Origin: Tritrichomonas musculus
Taxonomy: Eukaryota > Parabasalia > Tritrichomonadida > Tritrichomonadidae
NCBI GenBank assembly: GCA_039105265.1
Contig: JAPFFF010000028.1
Location: 62,001-126,000 of the forward strand
Length of the DNA stretch: 64,000 bases
Direction: 5' to 3'
Shown: in pieces, positions 39,101 through 49,609 of the stretch
Position numbering within the stretch: the stretch's first letter is position 1
How the letters are laid out: the number at the start of each line of letters is the position of its first letter
Notes under the pieces: model-generated
The model's database searches: none
What the model was told of the DNA's origin: nothing
What the model saw: the letters and a program-made list of their open reading frames with translations, nothing else
Translations under genes and position numbers: made by a program

Positions 39101-39369
39101 TTGTTTAATTAAGAATAAATGTTTAAGCCTATTAATGATGAAGTTTAATTAAAAATAAATTTAAACATTCTGTGCAAAATTTGATGCATCTTTTACCATT
39201 ATGAATAACCATTCGTCAATAGCTTGAATGAGGTTTTATACATATTACAATGTTGTTGGTTATTATTTTATCTTCAGCAGCCGAAATTGACACAGTTTTA
39301 AAATATTCAAATTCTTTGGTTTTATCGATTCATTCATTTTATCTTTGACTTCATCATTAATAGGCAACT

Positions 39370-39881
39370 ATTGCTAGTATTTGTCCAATATTTGTTCAAT
39401 AAGATCCGATAAATCTCTTTCAAAGGATTCTTGATTATCATAATCTAGTTTTAAAACATGATTATCGTTATTTGTTAATGGAGCACCGTCTTTTTTTAAT
39501 GACTTAATGAATTTGGTTGCAGGTTCTTCAATTCCTGTTTTAACTAGGCTGCCACTAAAAAAGGTATTTAATTAAAGTGCTTTTTCCTAAACCAGTTTTT
39601 CCAATTTCTATGACTGCGATTATTTTAAAACCATCGTAAATTTTGCAAAAACTTTTTGTAATTTTATCAATAAAATTGAAAAATGATTTTTCATTGCCTT
39701 TTGTTTTTGGGATTTGATGTGGAATGCATGTAGATCCATCTCGATCACAATTGTTAGCTGATATTTCAATTGTAGTAGAATTCATTAATCCAATGAATAA
39801 TAAAATGATATGAAAGTTCATCAAACAAAATTGAGAAAGATTTGAGACAATAAAAATCCATATTTGATTTCTAGGTGGCAT
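39370..39881 (-). pseudogene. small GTPase (MMR_HSR1-type) pseudogene
   Basis: The minus-strand frame from 39881 ends with a P-loop, IIAVIEIGKTGLGKSTLIKYLF, then a stop. A second frame continues FSGSLVKTGIEEPATKFIKS, LTNNDNHVLKLDYDNQESFE and RDLSDLIEQILDKY, which parallels the switch regions of trichomonad GTPases (the TKGLELD segment has decayed to NHVLKLD). The upstream 85 residues of the first frame are unlike GTPases and may be fortuitous. The G4 and G5 regions are missing. So it is a truncated, frame-broken copy of a P-loop GTPase gene family. Confidence 0.6.
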
Positions 39882-40038
39882 ATTTTTGACTTAAAAAAAA
39901 ATTATTTGAGAATGTTACATTTTCTTAAGTCCAAATGTCTTTTTTATTGACCGAATAACGTAACATTTTTGGTAAAAAAAAAAAAAAACGTGATATTTTG
40001 TTGAGAGAGAATATGCCTTTCAATTTTTTACTTTCATT

Positions 40039-41788
40039 AGAGGTCGTTCAACTTATATAAAAAGTAATTCAAAAACAGATTATTTTTTAGTATGTTATTA
40101 TATGATATATAAATATAAAGAGAGAATAATATTTTTAAAAAATTTCCGACTGATCTTTAGATATTTTAATTTTTAATAATTCAATGAAAAGCAATAATAA
40201 TCTTGACCATATTTTTGACCTAGAAGATAAAAATTAATTTTATTACACTTTTTCTCATTTTTCATAATTCATTATTATATTTATTTTATAATTTTTTTAA
40301 GAATTCCATACTTTTACTAGTTTATTTCATAAAAAAATAAATTTGAGTAGCATTTAAACTCTGTTTTTTAATCTTCACACCCTCTCAATTTTATCTATTA
40401 ATATCTTTAAGTATGACAATTATAGTTTTAATATTCTGATAAATATATACTAATATAATTACAAAATATAATATTTTTAATATAATATTTTATAAAAATT
40501 ATTTTTTAATATAGAAATTTGATGGTTTTGTTTTTTTACGTGTGAACATTAATATCGGCTACGGGCATCATTCAATTTTTCTATTATTACGTTTTTTTTA
40601 ATTCAAAATTTTCACTTTTTCTATATTTTATTTTTCCTTTCAAAACTCTATTAAGATTTTTGGTTATTAAAACTCATCAATGAGCATCATTACGCATTGA
40701 TCAAAGCATTTTTTAACCTCATATGGCATATGGGAAAAGATTGCTTTATGATTTTAGATTTTTAGAATAGAGTACAGAGAAAGGAGAAAACATACAAAAA
40801 AATAAATTTTTCTTTCTAAAAAAGTTGATAAAATAAAATTTTTATTCAATTTAATCAATTTTTGAATATTCGTAGAAAATTGAAGGGAGTGAAGATTAAA
40901 AAACTGAGTTTATTTTTCTCTCAATTTTTTAAAAATAATTTATTCTATAATAAAAGTGTATTAAAATTATATAATTTATTTATATCTTTAACTAAATATA
41001 AATATTAGTTAATTAATTGAATATTTATATAATATTAATAATGTTTATTATTAATTACAATCATTTTAAGAGTATTATTGGAATTTTATATATATATATT
41101 TATAAGATTGAATAATAAATATAATTGTTATTCAATTTTTTCATTTAAATAAATAAAAATATTGAATAAATTATTTTAACAGAAAAATACTCTCAAATTA
41201 TAAAAATTGATCTATATCTATAAATATCTAATATTTTGATAAATTAATTGAATAATCAAATTAATAATATATATATAAATATATTAAAATATATTAAAAT
41301 CTTTAATTTGGAGATGATTGTATAGGAATTTATAATGCAATTTTATAATGCAAAATTGACTGGAAGAAATTTCCTAAAAAGTTGAAGATAAAATCATATT
41401 ACAATAATTAACCAAAAGAATAAATACCAAAAACTGGTGAATAATGTTTGATGTCAAAAAACTGAAATTATCAAATAATTCAATTCAGAGACCAATAATC
41501 ATTTAAATAGAATGATTCAAGGTATTTATAACGAGTATATGAATAATAATATAATTTATCGTATTAAATCTTACAAATCTTAAAAATTCAAAGATAAAAT
41601 CAGTAATGATTAATATTATTTCAAACATTAAAAAAATCATATTTGACTACAATTTTACATTTAACAAAACAGAATAATCCTATAAATTATGATTATATAA
41701 TTTTTTGGAAATTTTGTTAAATATTTTTTGGTAAAAAGGTGATTGCAAGTAAAAAGTTACGTTAAAATCACTTCACTGAACGACCTCT
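40039..41788. mobile_element. TIR element with ends AGAGGTCGTTCA
   Basis: Inverted 12-bp ends AGAGGTCGTTCA (40039-40050) and TGAACGACCTCT (41777-41788), 1,750 bp apart. The flanks show no clean target duplication, and the interior has no transposase. It contains a second complete inverted-repeat element (40357-40910). The right end lies 11 bp from the target duplication of the next element. Call rests on the ends only. Confidence 0.5.
40357..40910. mobile_element. nested TA-flanked MITE
   Basis: 554 bp with about 35-bp imperfect inverted ends: AACTCTGTTTTTTAATCTTC at the left; the right end read inward begins AACTCAGTTTTTTAATCTTC. TA flanks both sides (40355-40356 and 40911-40912), so Tc1/mariner-like. 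Lies wholly inside 40039-41788 and so is younger than it. No coding capacity. Confidence 0.75.
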
Positions 41789-41806
41789 CAGTATTTTTGT
41801 AGCACT

Positions 41807-43253
41807 AAAGGTATGGAAACTTCTATCCACTCGACAGATCATTTTTCTTTCAAAATATAATTTTTTAATGATAGTATTAATGATAAATATAATATAAAAA
41901 AGACATATTTTTCGAGAGGAATTTAAGATAAAAATAAATTATTTTTTTGAAAAAAATTGAATCCTAATCTGGTTATCTTAATTCAAAAAACAATTTTTTT
42001 TTATTTTTTAATTATATTATTTTTAAATATAATTATATATGCAATTTATATTTCATGAGGAAGAACTCGAAATTTTTCATTTTTTATATTCATATCACAA
42101 GTGATATAAATTATTTTAACCTAAAAGGCGAATTTTTTTTACCTAAAAGGCGAATTTCAAAATTTTGAAAATTATGAGTTTATGCAGGAAATTGTTTTCT
42201 AATTTTCTTCATATTGATATTAAAAATTCTATTCCCAATTCGTTCAAATCACTTTTTCCGTTTTTATTGTTGATTATAAAGCATCATGGATAAGCAAACC
42301 AAGCAAAGATTATTCATTTTTAATATTTTTCCCCAAAACTCAAGCAAATTCGCCAAATTTACTAAATAAAAGCGATTTACAAAATAATTATCGTACAAAT
42401 TCCAGCACATAGTTGGAAGATTAAAAAACCATCGATAATTCATTTGTTTATAAGAAAAATAAAACGTACTGGAATTAATAAAAGAATTATTTTGTAAAAC
42501 AATCTTATTTAGTGAGTTTTTTGAATTTGTTTGAGCTTTTGGAAAAGACATTCTAAAATAATTATCTTTGCATGTTTTGCTTTTCCACGTTGCGCTGGGA
42601 TATACCTAAAAATTGTTTTGTAAACTACTCTTATTTAGTTATTTTGTTGAGTTTATTTGTGTCTTTGGAAGAATTACTTTAAAAAAATAAATTAACCTTT
42701 TTGGTCAAAAAATTTTCATCTGTATTGGTCAATTATAATTTTCATATCATCAATGATATGAACTATACAAAAATTGATAACATCATATAAGATCTCCAAA
42801 TCCACTCGAAAAACATGGCCTTTTTTTTATTTTATTTTCTAATAAATAAAAAAATGAAGAACATTTAAAAAAACTAAAAACTTTTGTCGACTCATTAATC
42901 TTTAAATTGATTTTTTCTTAAAAAAACATTTTTTTCTCATTATGCATTTTATGAGATTTGAATTAAGCACTTTCATGCTATTTTTAAATATGTTAGTAAT
43001 ATGATAATACAATATTAGATATGTATTAAACTTTGATGAGGTTTTTTCTCTTGATCAAAAATTTCAAATTTTTGGATTTCATTTTTTTCTTGTTTTTCAG
43101 TAATAAAATTAAAATTATATTTTTTTGATTTAATATTTATGCTACAAATATTATATACATGACGATGGATTTATTTTTAATAAAAAATGATCAATATTCA
43201 AGCTTTTTTGCCTAAAATAAAAATTGAATTGAAAAAGAGTTTCCATACCTTTG
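41807..43253. mobile_element. TIR element with 8-bp target duplication (hAT-like)
   Basis: 1,447 bp with perfect 15-bp ends AAAGGTATGGAAACT and AGTTTCCATACCTTT. An exact 8-bp duplication, GTAGCACT, flanks it at 41799-41806 and 43254-43261, the size made by hAT transposases. The interior is AT-rich without a transposase. It includes two degenerate copies of a block of about 80 bp (about 42,478 and 42,607), each with TTTTGTAAA and CTTATTTAGT motifs. Confidence 0.8.
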
Positions 43254-43759
43254 TAGCACTACAAAACTATTCAAATTTAGTAGTGCTACAACTATTACTA
43301 CAAAAAAATTTTTTTATTCTTTTTTTATATTTTTTATTTTTAATAAGTATTTTTCTTTTGTAAGAATAAACTGATAAAAAAAAAACTCATTACAGTCAAA
43401 TAAGTTATCAAAGACAACTTTTTCAATGAATAAGTGAAAAATTAATTTTTATTTATTATTTTGATTTTTTACTAACGGATCATCAACAAATATACAATTC
43501 AGGGCTCACATACAATAAACAAATCGCAAAACTCCTTAAAGGTGGTCATCATAGAGATAAAATTATGAAAATGATGAAATGCATACTAACATTATTATAT
43601 CAGTAAAAGCTTCATTAGATACAACTGGTTCAGCTCTCTAACAAGCAAAATTGGGATGTCTATCACAAAAAAACTCCTAAAGTATTATCTTTTTGTTTCA
43701 AATTTTAAAACAATTTCATATAATAAATTCAATTGAAATGCAACGTTTTATTCAGAAAA

Positions 43760-43765
43760 TCACTT
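43760..43765 (+). promoter_or_regulatory. trichomonad Inr of the orphan gene
   Basis: TCACTT matches TCA-Y-T-W; +1 would be A at 43762, 23 nt before the ATG at 43785. This supports the downstream frame as a real host gene. Confidence 0.6.
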
Positions 43766-43784
43766 AACTTTTTCGATCAAAAAG

Positions 43785-44552
43785 ATGAAAAGAAAAGATG
43801 CTATTGAACTCTCCTGTTCTCCATGGGAAGTTCCGAAGGCCCCTCCTCCAACAAACCCAGTGGTTGTCAACATATCTGTGGTTCGTTGTCGTGCCGTTTT
43901 AAAGAACAAAGCTATTGTTCGAATCAAGAGTATCCTGCCAAAACCAGAATCAATCGTCATCCAGCCTGAAGCTTTAGTTGATTATCATACCTTTTCAGTT
44001 AACGTTAAGAGTATTACTAAATCATTAGATGTTGACCAAAATGTACTCTACTTCTCTGATTTATTTGATGAACACAGGTTCTTATTTGATATTCAATGCG
44101 TGTGGGCAGCAATGTTTCAAAAAAACGAGATTTCAATGGTTGCAGTAACTTTGCATGCTGATCTTGTAGAAAGGTCAATCTCCTGGAAAAAACTAAGTCC
44201 TGCAGTAATAGGTGATCTTGCCCCTTTACCCGAAGAGCCTAATAAACAATCAATTGCATCAATGCAAGCAGTAAGTTCGGTTGAGAGGAGGCATCATGCA
44301 ATTGATTTAATCAATGAAGAAGAAGGAATGGACTTCGCTGGTCCAATATACCGAAGAAATCAAAATGAAACAGTTTGTACACTGACTGTGTGGAAAAGAT
44401 ATGCTCCTCTTCTACTTTCGCTCAATAGTCTTTTATTTACAATTGATAATCAGTTTAGGCAGATAGGCAGAACCACTCCAGTTGATGAAAAGGTAGTCAC
44501 CGAGATATGCTCAAAAATATTAGAAGTTCATTCTAATCAAAATAATCCTTAA
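43785..44552 (+). CDS. orphan host protein of unknown function
   Basis: 255 residues, not recognised. The N-terminus is basic and proline-rich (MKRKDAIELSCSPWEVPKAP), followed by a beta-like segment (VVVNISVVRCRAVLKNKAIV) and an acidic helical middle with FSDLFDEHRFLFDIQCVW. The C-terminal third has WKRYAPLLLSLNSLLFTIDN and a charged end. No signal peptide and no clear membrane span. Composition is clearly less AT-rich than the surrounding transposon-laden DNA, and an Inr precedes the start, so it looks expressed. It lies between TIR elements and a transposase relic, convergent with the latter. Could be lineage-specific or a captured gene. Confidence 0.7.
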   Translation: MKRKDAIELSCSPWEVPKAPPPTNPVVVNISVVRCRAVLKNKAIVRIKSILPKPESIVIQPEALVDYHTFSVNVKSITKSLDVDQNVLYFSDLFDEHRFLFDIQCVWAAMFQKNEISMVAVTLHADLVERSISWKKLSPAVIGDLAPLPEEPNKQSIASMQAVSSVERRHHAIDLINEEEGMDFAGPIYRRNQNETVCTLTVWKRYAPLLLSLNSLLFTIDNQFRQIGRTTPVDEKVVTEICSKILEVHSNQNNP

Positions 44553-44768
44553 ATAAAGTAAAAAATTTAGTTTTTTTCTTTATAATTTTTTTTACTCAAA
44601 TATTGAATGAACTAATAGAATTTACTGAAAAAAATTCTGAGAATTCATTGAATTAATGGTAAAATTGAAAGAGTTCATCCATTTATACTCATTAATTTAT
44701 TTTAAAAATATTTATAAAGATAATATATAAATAATCATAATAATCTAAATATATGCAAAAAAAATGAT

Positions 44769-45578
44769 TTATTCTTCCAAAATACCTGCCCTGCGAAATA
44801 TTTGCTGCATATCCATATTAGTTGTTTCTGAAATTGAAATGTGAATCAACTTCAGAAATTCATTTTGATTTAATTGACCATTTTGTTGTATATAAAGTTT
44901 TATGTTTTTCTTTAGTATATCATCGAAGCAAGCAAAAAATTCCTCTATTGGGTTAAATAAACAACCAAGTGGAGGGGTTCGAGTAATTGCCAGCTTGTTT
45001 TTTTCCATTTCATCAATGACAATGCCATCAAGCCCATGAAATGAGGCGTTATCAAGCAAAATAAATCGTCCATATTCTGAAGGTTTTATATTTTAGCATA
45101 ATTGATGCATGAATGCATTGAATATTAATGTGTTAATTGGACATTCAGATAAATGATATTGAACTACGCTATTGCATGAAATGCAACAAATTAAATAAAT
45201 ATTTTTCAAGTGGTCTAACATTTTATATGTACTTATTAGATTTGCTGGCACTTTTCCCTTATAATTTTTTGAAATTCGAACTTTTTTGGATTTATAATTC
45301 TCAATTATGATCGGTTTTTCGTCAATGGCATATGTATTGTTCATTGTAACCCCAAAAAAACTTCTCTGTACAATAGTCTCAATAATATCACTCGATCTTG
45401 TAAATATACCCCCGGTTTTAATAACTTGTGCCTTTGTATATTCCGAAAAAATTTGAAAAAAGTAAGATCTTGAAACGTCTATTTTGGTTTCTTTTAAAAA
45501 TAAGGAAAAAGCATCTGAGATTTCAACTGGAAAAAATTTTTTACTTTCGATCCAATTCGCAATTGTTGTTTTTAACAT
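44769..45578 (-). pseudogene. Tc1/mariner-like (IS630-type) transposase, one internal stop
   Basis: Two same-frame pieces separated by a single TAA (45093-45095) read as one DDE transposase. Piece 1 (161 residues): helix-turn-helix-like start (TTIANWIESKKFFPVEISDA) and first catalytic D in NTYAIDEKPI. Piece 2: second D in RFILLDNASFHG and glutamate in FNPIEEFFACFDD, 35 residues between them (DD35E-like). The PxxxxxxNPIEE motif is the signature of the family. The length is close to complete, though the N-terminal DNA-binding part is short. I could not find matching terminal inverted repeats around it, so the element's limits are unknown. Plain DNA transposon, recently disabled. Confidence 0.85.
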
Positions 45579-47462
45579 TTTATTTCTCTCATTTGAAAAA
45601 GTTTCATTTCTTTTTTAAAATTCAAAAAGTTAATCGATTTATTTCAATTTTAAGTGGCATCTTTCATATTTTATTTGAAAAATTCAAAAAATTGAAAATA
45701 AAACGATTACATTTTTGATTACAATTTCTATATAATTTCTTTATAATTTCTTAATCGTTTTTTAAAGAATTTTCATTATCCTAAAATCAATTATTTATCA
45801 TCATTCTGTTGAGTAACTGTTTTAAAATATAAAAAAATAAAACCCATATTGACAATTATAAATGCTTTTTTTATTAAATACTTTTTAACAATTCTTTTTT
45901 TGATTATAATTTTTATAACAAATCTTTTTTTTTTTTTTTTTTTTTTTTTTTGAAATATATCTCAATTCGTTTCAATATCATAAATTTAAAAATAAACAAC
46001 GTAAACATCATTTGAACATATCTAAACAATTTTTTTATTTTTTAGTTCGTACGTTAATTTCAAAAATGAAGTTTATCATACGGTTTTTTTATTTACATTT
46101 TAGGTTTTATCAAAAAATAGTATTCATAACATAAATTACAAAAGATTAACTGATGATAAACAGATTTGAACAAATTAAACAAAAATATAACAAAATATAT
46201 TTAGATATTATGATGAGTAGACTGACCTATTTAAAATCTCAAAGACTAGGCTTGTTTATATGGTTAACATTTGGATTAACACAGAATGGCATGCAAATCC
46301 ACTTGTGAACATCCAAATTGAGCGTTTGTGGTTTTTAGCAAAAGTGGATTGAGTGAGTCTTAAATTTCTTTTTCTATCAACTTTTTCAATAAGTCAAATC
46401 AAAAAAATTCTATGGATTTGGATACTAAAATTTTGTTTTTATTTTTTATTATTATTATATATTTAAATAGAAGATATATCATATATAATTATAATAATGA
46501 TTTATTCTGAGAAATTCTTTTCAATATCAATATATTAGATCTTTTTGAGTAAGATTTTATACATTAATTTGAAATGAAAATGCACTAATTTCAATTGCAA
46601 TTCAAATATTTTCAAAGCTTGTGAATTAATTTGAGAGAAATATGCAGTAAAGAAATAAAAACAATTTTATTAAGGATTTTTTTTTTTGATATGGTTTATT
46701 ACTTTCAAAATAAACAATGAACTGATTATTACTAAAAGATTACCTAATGATTAGTTATCATTACTCTAGAGAATAAAGACTATTCATTAATTAATCATTA
46801 TTTTTTTTTCAGCATTTCTACTTTGGGTATTTTTCATTCTTGAATTTTAATTTAAAGCCAACTACGTTGTATTTCATGATAGCCATTCCAATTGGATTTT
46901 AGTAGATGTCTAAATTTTAACAATAAGGTAAAATTTGACCTTATTATGATCTGGGGAAAAAAATCAACTTTTTGAATATTCTTCCTTACTGCATGCTTTT
47001 TTACCTTAATGCACTAATCTCGAACCATAATTGAATAAATAAAAAGGTTATATATGTTTGCTTTATCAAAAAATATTTTGACATAATCTTGTATCAAGAA
47101 TAATACTCAATGTAATCGAATATAAACAATATTAATATTAATATTTATATTACAAAGCATTATTAATAATTATATTATTATTATCATAATTGAATGAATT
47201 TACAAAAAGATATAATTATATTTTTGATAATTTTTTTAATTTTTTGTGATTAAAATTTTGGTTGATAGGCCTCTATTAATTAAAGTTTTTGATAAATATT
47301 TAATCGTAATTTCGTTTAAAAATATCATAAAAAGAATGTATTTTTCGATTCTAATCTTAAAATAAACATCAATACATTATATTATTTATTTTTAAATCTT
47401 TTAAAATCATAAATACCAATTATAAAAAGTATCCCAAGAGATTATTGAAAAGAAAGGGAAAA
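45579..47462. other. intergenic DNA with a 27-T run and a possible transposon scrap
   Basis: Mostly AT-rich. A run of 27 T spans 45925-45951. At about 46,270-46,340 the plus strand reads INTEWHANPLVNIQIERLW then FLAKVD, which recalls the NxRxERLW segment of DDE-type integrase/transposase cores, but it is too short to assign. No RNA gene seen. Confidence 0.4.
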
Positions 47463-47890
47463 ATGCAAATAGAATTTGCGATATTAGCTTCAGGACTAGG
47501 CTATAATGATGTAGCAGATTTTTGTGAGTATAATGATTTCCCTATCATGGACGAATTGCCATTTTATAGCTGCCTTCACTTTTTTGATCAATAATTAGGT
47601 AACTAAGTAGGAAAAATATGCTCTGAAAAACGGGGAGCTGCTTGACAAAAAGAAAAATTCATAGTCGTTTTTAATGCGGGTTGAGCACATCAAATGCTTG
47701 TGAATCTTTTAATCATGCACGAGCAATGATTACAAATAAAGATGTTGCATAGAGATTGTCATGGAGAATAAGAGCCTTTATTTCAATAATTAGGTCGAAT
47801 GAAGACGATTGGGTCAAGACAATTTTTAACGAATATCAAATCCATGAAATAAACGATTCAATAGCCAAAAAGAAAAAAAAATGAAGAATT
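47463..47890 (+). pseudogene. MULE-like transposase relic
   Basis: Opens with a 44-residue frame, MQIEFAILASGLGYNDVADF then CEYNDFPIMDELPFY, resembling the N-terminal segment of a transposase family (large-DDE/Mutator-like) abundant in trichomonads and other protists. About 250 bp later another frame reads NACESFNHARAMITNKDVA, then after a stop RLSWRIRAFISIIRSNEDDW, which fits the C-terminal part of such proteins. The catalytic middle is missing and several stops intervene. The family is inferred from pattern memory only. Confidence 0.45.
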
Positions 47891-47992
47891 ATTGAAATAT
47901 ATATATAAAAATATGTTTTAAAGAAAAAGGATCCAAATTCACACAAATATTGTAATGAAAAAAGAAAACAAAGGATCATAAAAAAAAGCAAA

Positions 47993-48265
47993 ATGCCAAA
48001 AGTTCCAAAACTTTCACCTACTTAAAGAATAATTGCAGAAGTTCTAAAAGGGTTAACAAAAGAAGATAAACCATTCATTTCGGAAAATACTAATAAGAAA
48101 TGCATCAACACTTATTTTGAAAATTCAAAATTTGTAATAAGAATCATGAAATCTCAACTCACGAGAATGATCAATGATGACATAATTATCAAAAAAGGAA
48201 AACGATATGCATTCTTGATTGAAGTAGAAAAAATTGACCAATTATTAAAAAATTCTATAACATAA
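47993..48265 (+). pseudogene. short decayed coding remnant, unknown family
   Basis: Ninety codons in one frame with a single early stop: MPKVPKLSPT, stop, then RIIAEVLKGLTKEDKPFISE and an even, protein-like run (KFVIRIMKSQLTRMINDDII ending EVEKIDQLLKNSIT). It follows the MULE-like relic and may be the tail of the same or another transposon protein. No domain is recognised. Confidence 0.4.
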
Positions 48266-48642
48266 AATCTACTGAAAAATGAAATTTTGAACTAAAAAAA
48301 AATGTTAAAAAAACCATATGTAATTATTTCAATACATTACTTCTTTCAAAAATAAACAAAGCTTTTTTTCATTTAAGAAAAGATTATTTGAAAATTCATA
48401 AAAGGTTATAATAATGCTTTTAATATTATTACACTGAATTAGAATGGTTAAAACTTAATATTCATTTCCTATTATATCAAAATTAATAATTTCTGATATA
48501 ATGACAAAGCTAATGCTAAACAGTTTACAATTAATCTTTTCATTTTTATACTATTAAGTTTAATTGAGTAAAACAAGTAAATTTTTTTGTATATTTTCAT
48601 TGATTATATTAAGTTTATCTTGTTCACTTCGCACTTATTTAA

Positions 48643-49051
48643 GGGGAATCGTATTTTTCTACGCCACTTTTTGAAAACTTTTAAACTTTTTGAATACTTT
48701 TTTATACATTTTTTATTCAATTTTTGCTAAATAATGCATAAATATTTAGTTCAAATGGCTTCCCGATTCATCCAGCAATTCAAGGAGCCTGATTCGGCTT
48801 CGCGCAGCCCTGTGGTGATCACTAGTGCGTATATTCCTGAAAAATTATGTAAAAATAAAAAAAAATTATATCAAAAAAAGCAAATAGTTATAATTTTAAG
48901 AGAAAATTTAAATTTACGATTTTTTTGGTTAATTTTCTTAACAGAGTAAGTTAAATTTCACCTTATGATGGCGGTTTTTTACTTTCCATGAATAGCTATT
49001 CATGTAGAGAAAAACCATTCAAAAAGTGGCGTAGAAAAAAACGATTGTCCC
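48643..49051. mobile_element. 409-bp MITE with 8-bp duplication and internal palindrome
   Basis: Inverted ends of about 33 bp: GGGGAATCGTATTTTTCTAC then GCCACTTTTTGAA at the left; the right end read inward begins GGGACAATCG. The 8-bp sequence TTATTTAA flanks both ends (48635-48642 and 49052-49059). Near the right end lies a perfect 18-bp palindrome (CATGAATAG and its complement). A GC-rich stub at about 48,755-48,845 reads MASRFIQQFKEPDSASRSPV and stands out from the AT-rich remainder; it could be a captured gene start. Confidence 0.8.
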
Positions 49052-49500
49052 TTATTTAAATTGATTGGAAACAAAAAAACTATTGCTTTTTAATTTAATT
49101 AGAGCTTTTCATTATCAAAACAATTTGTGTATAATTAATTCTGTTAATGTGTATTTTTTGAATCTTGCATTTTGCAAAATTCAATTTTTTCCTGACCTAT
49201 CACAACCAAACATGGAGTATGTATTTTTTTTATTGAAACCAATAATGGATTTCTTTTTACTAGTCTAGTAAAAAAGCATTTTAATTGATTAGGAATATAA
49301 AATTGGAATCTAGAAGTTCACCGACATTGATGATGTTATTGGTTGATCATTCAAGATAATCATCTATGATTGATTCTTTGGTGTGGATTGATTCGATTGT
49401 TTCTGTGGTGAATTCAATTTCGGTCATCATATTATTATTATGAATAGACTATAAAAAATAGTTTGAATCAAAAAGGAGTTAGTATGCGTTAATAAGGTTG

Positions 49501-49609
49501 TTGACGAAATTCGATGTCAAACTACGTAAATAAATGGTCAGATGCAGGGTTTAACCTTGGCTAAGGACAATCGGAGCTGCTTACAGTGTAGACCTCCTTA
49601 ACACATCTG
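49501..49609. ncRNA. candidate structured RNA, class unknown
   Basis: A GC-enriched island in AT-rich DNA with no reading frame. Pairings that can be read: CAGATG (49539) with CATCTG (49604); TAAGGA (49562) with TCCTTA (49595); CTGC (49577) with GTAG (49588); AGG (49546) with CCT (49555); and upstream TTGAC (49501) with GTCAA (49516). GGAG/CTCC is a competing pair. It does not match tRNA, U1-U6, U3 or 5S from memory. Strand unknown. Confidence 0.3.

Noticed and set aside
42264-42551. 95-codon minus-strand frame
   Set aside because: It lies inside the 8-bp-duplicating element, overlaps an internal degenerate repeat, is compositionally AT-rich and matches no family.
43785-44552. Virus-derived capsid gene
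   Set aside because: No jelly-roll pattern; an Inr and host-like composition point to a cellular gene.
45925-45951. Poly(A) tail of a retroposed copy
   Set aside because: A 27-T run alone, with no adjacent gene copy and no target duplication; likely slippage.
49501-49609. Signal recognition particle RNA helix 8
   Set aside because: The GGAGCTGC stretch recalls the GRAGCAGC motif, but the tetraloop and opposite strand do not fit; left as an unknown structured RNA.
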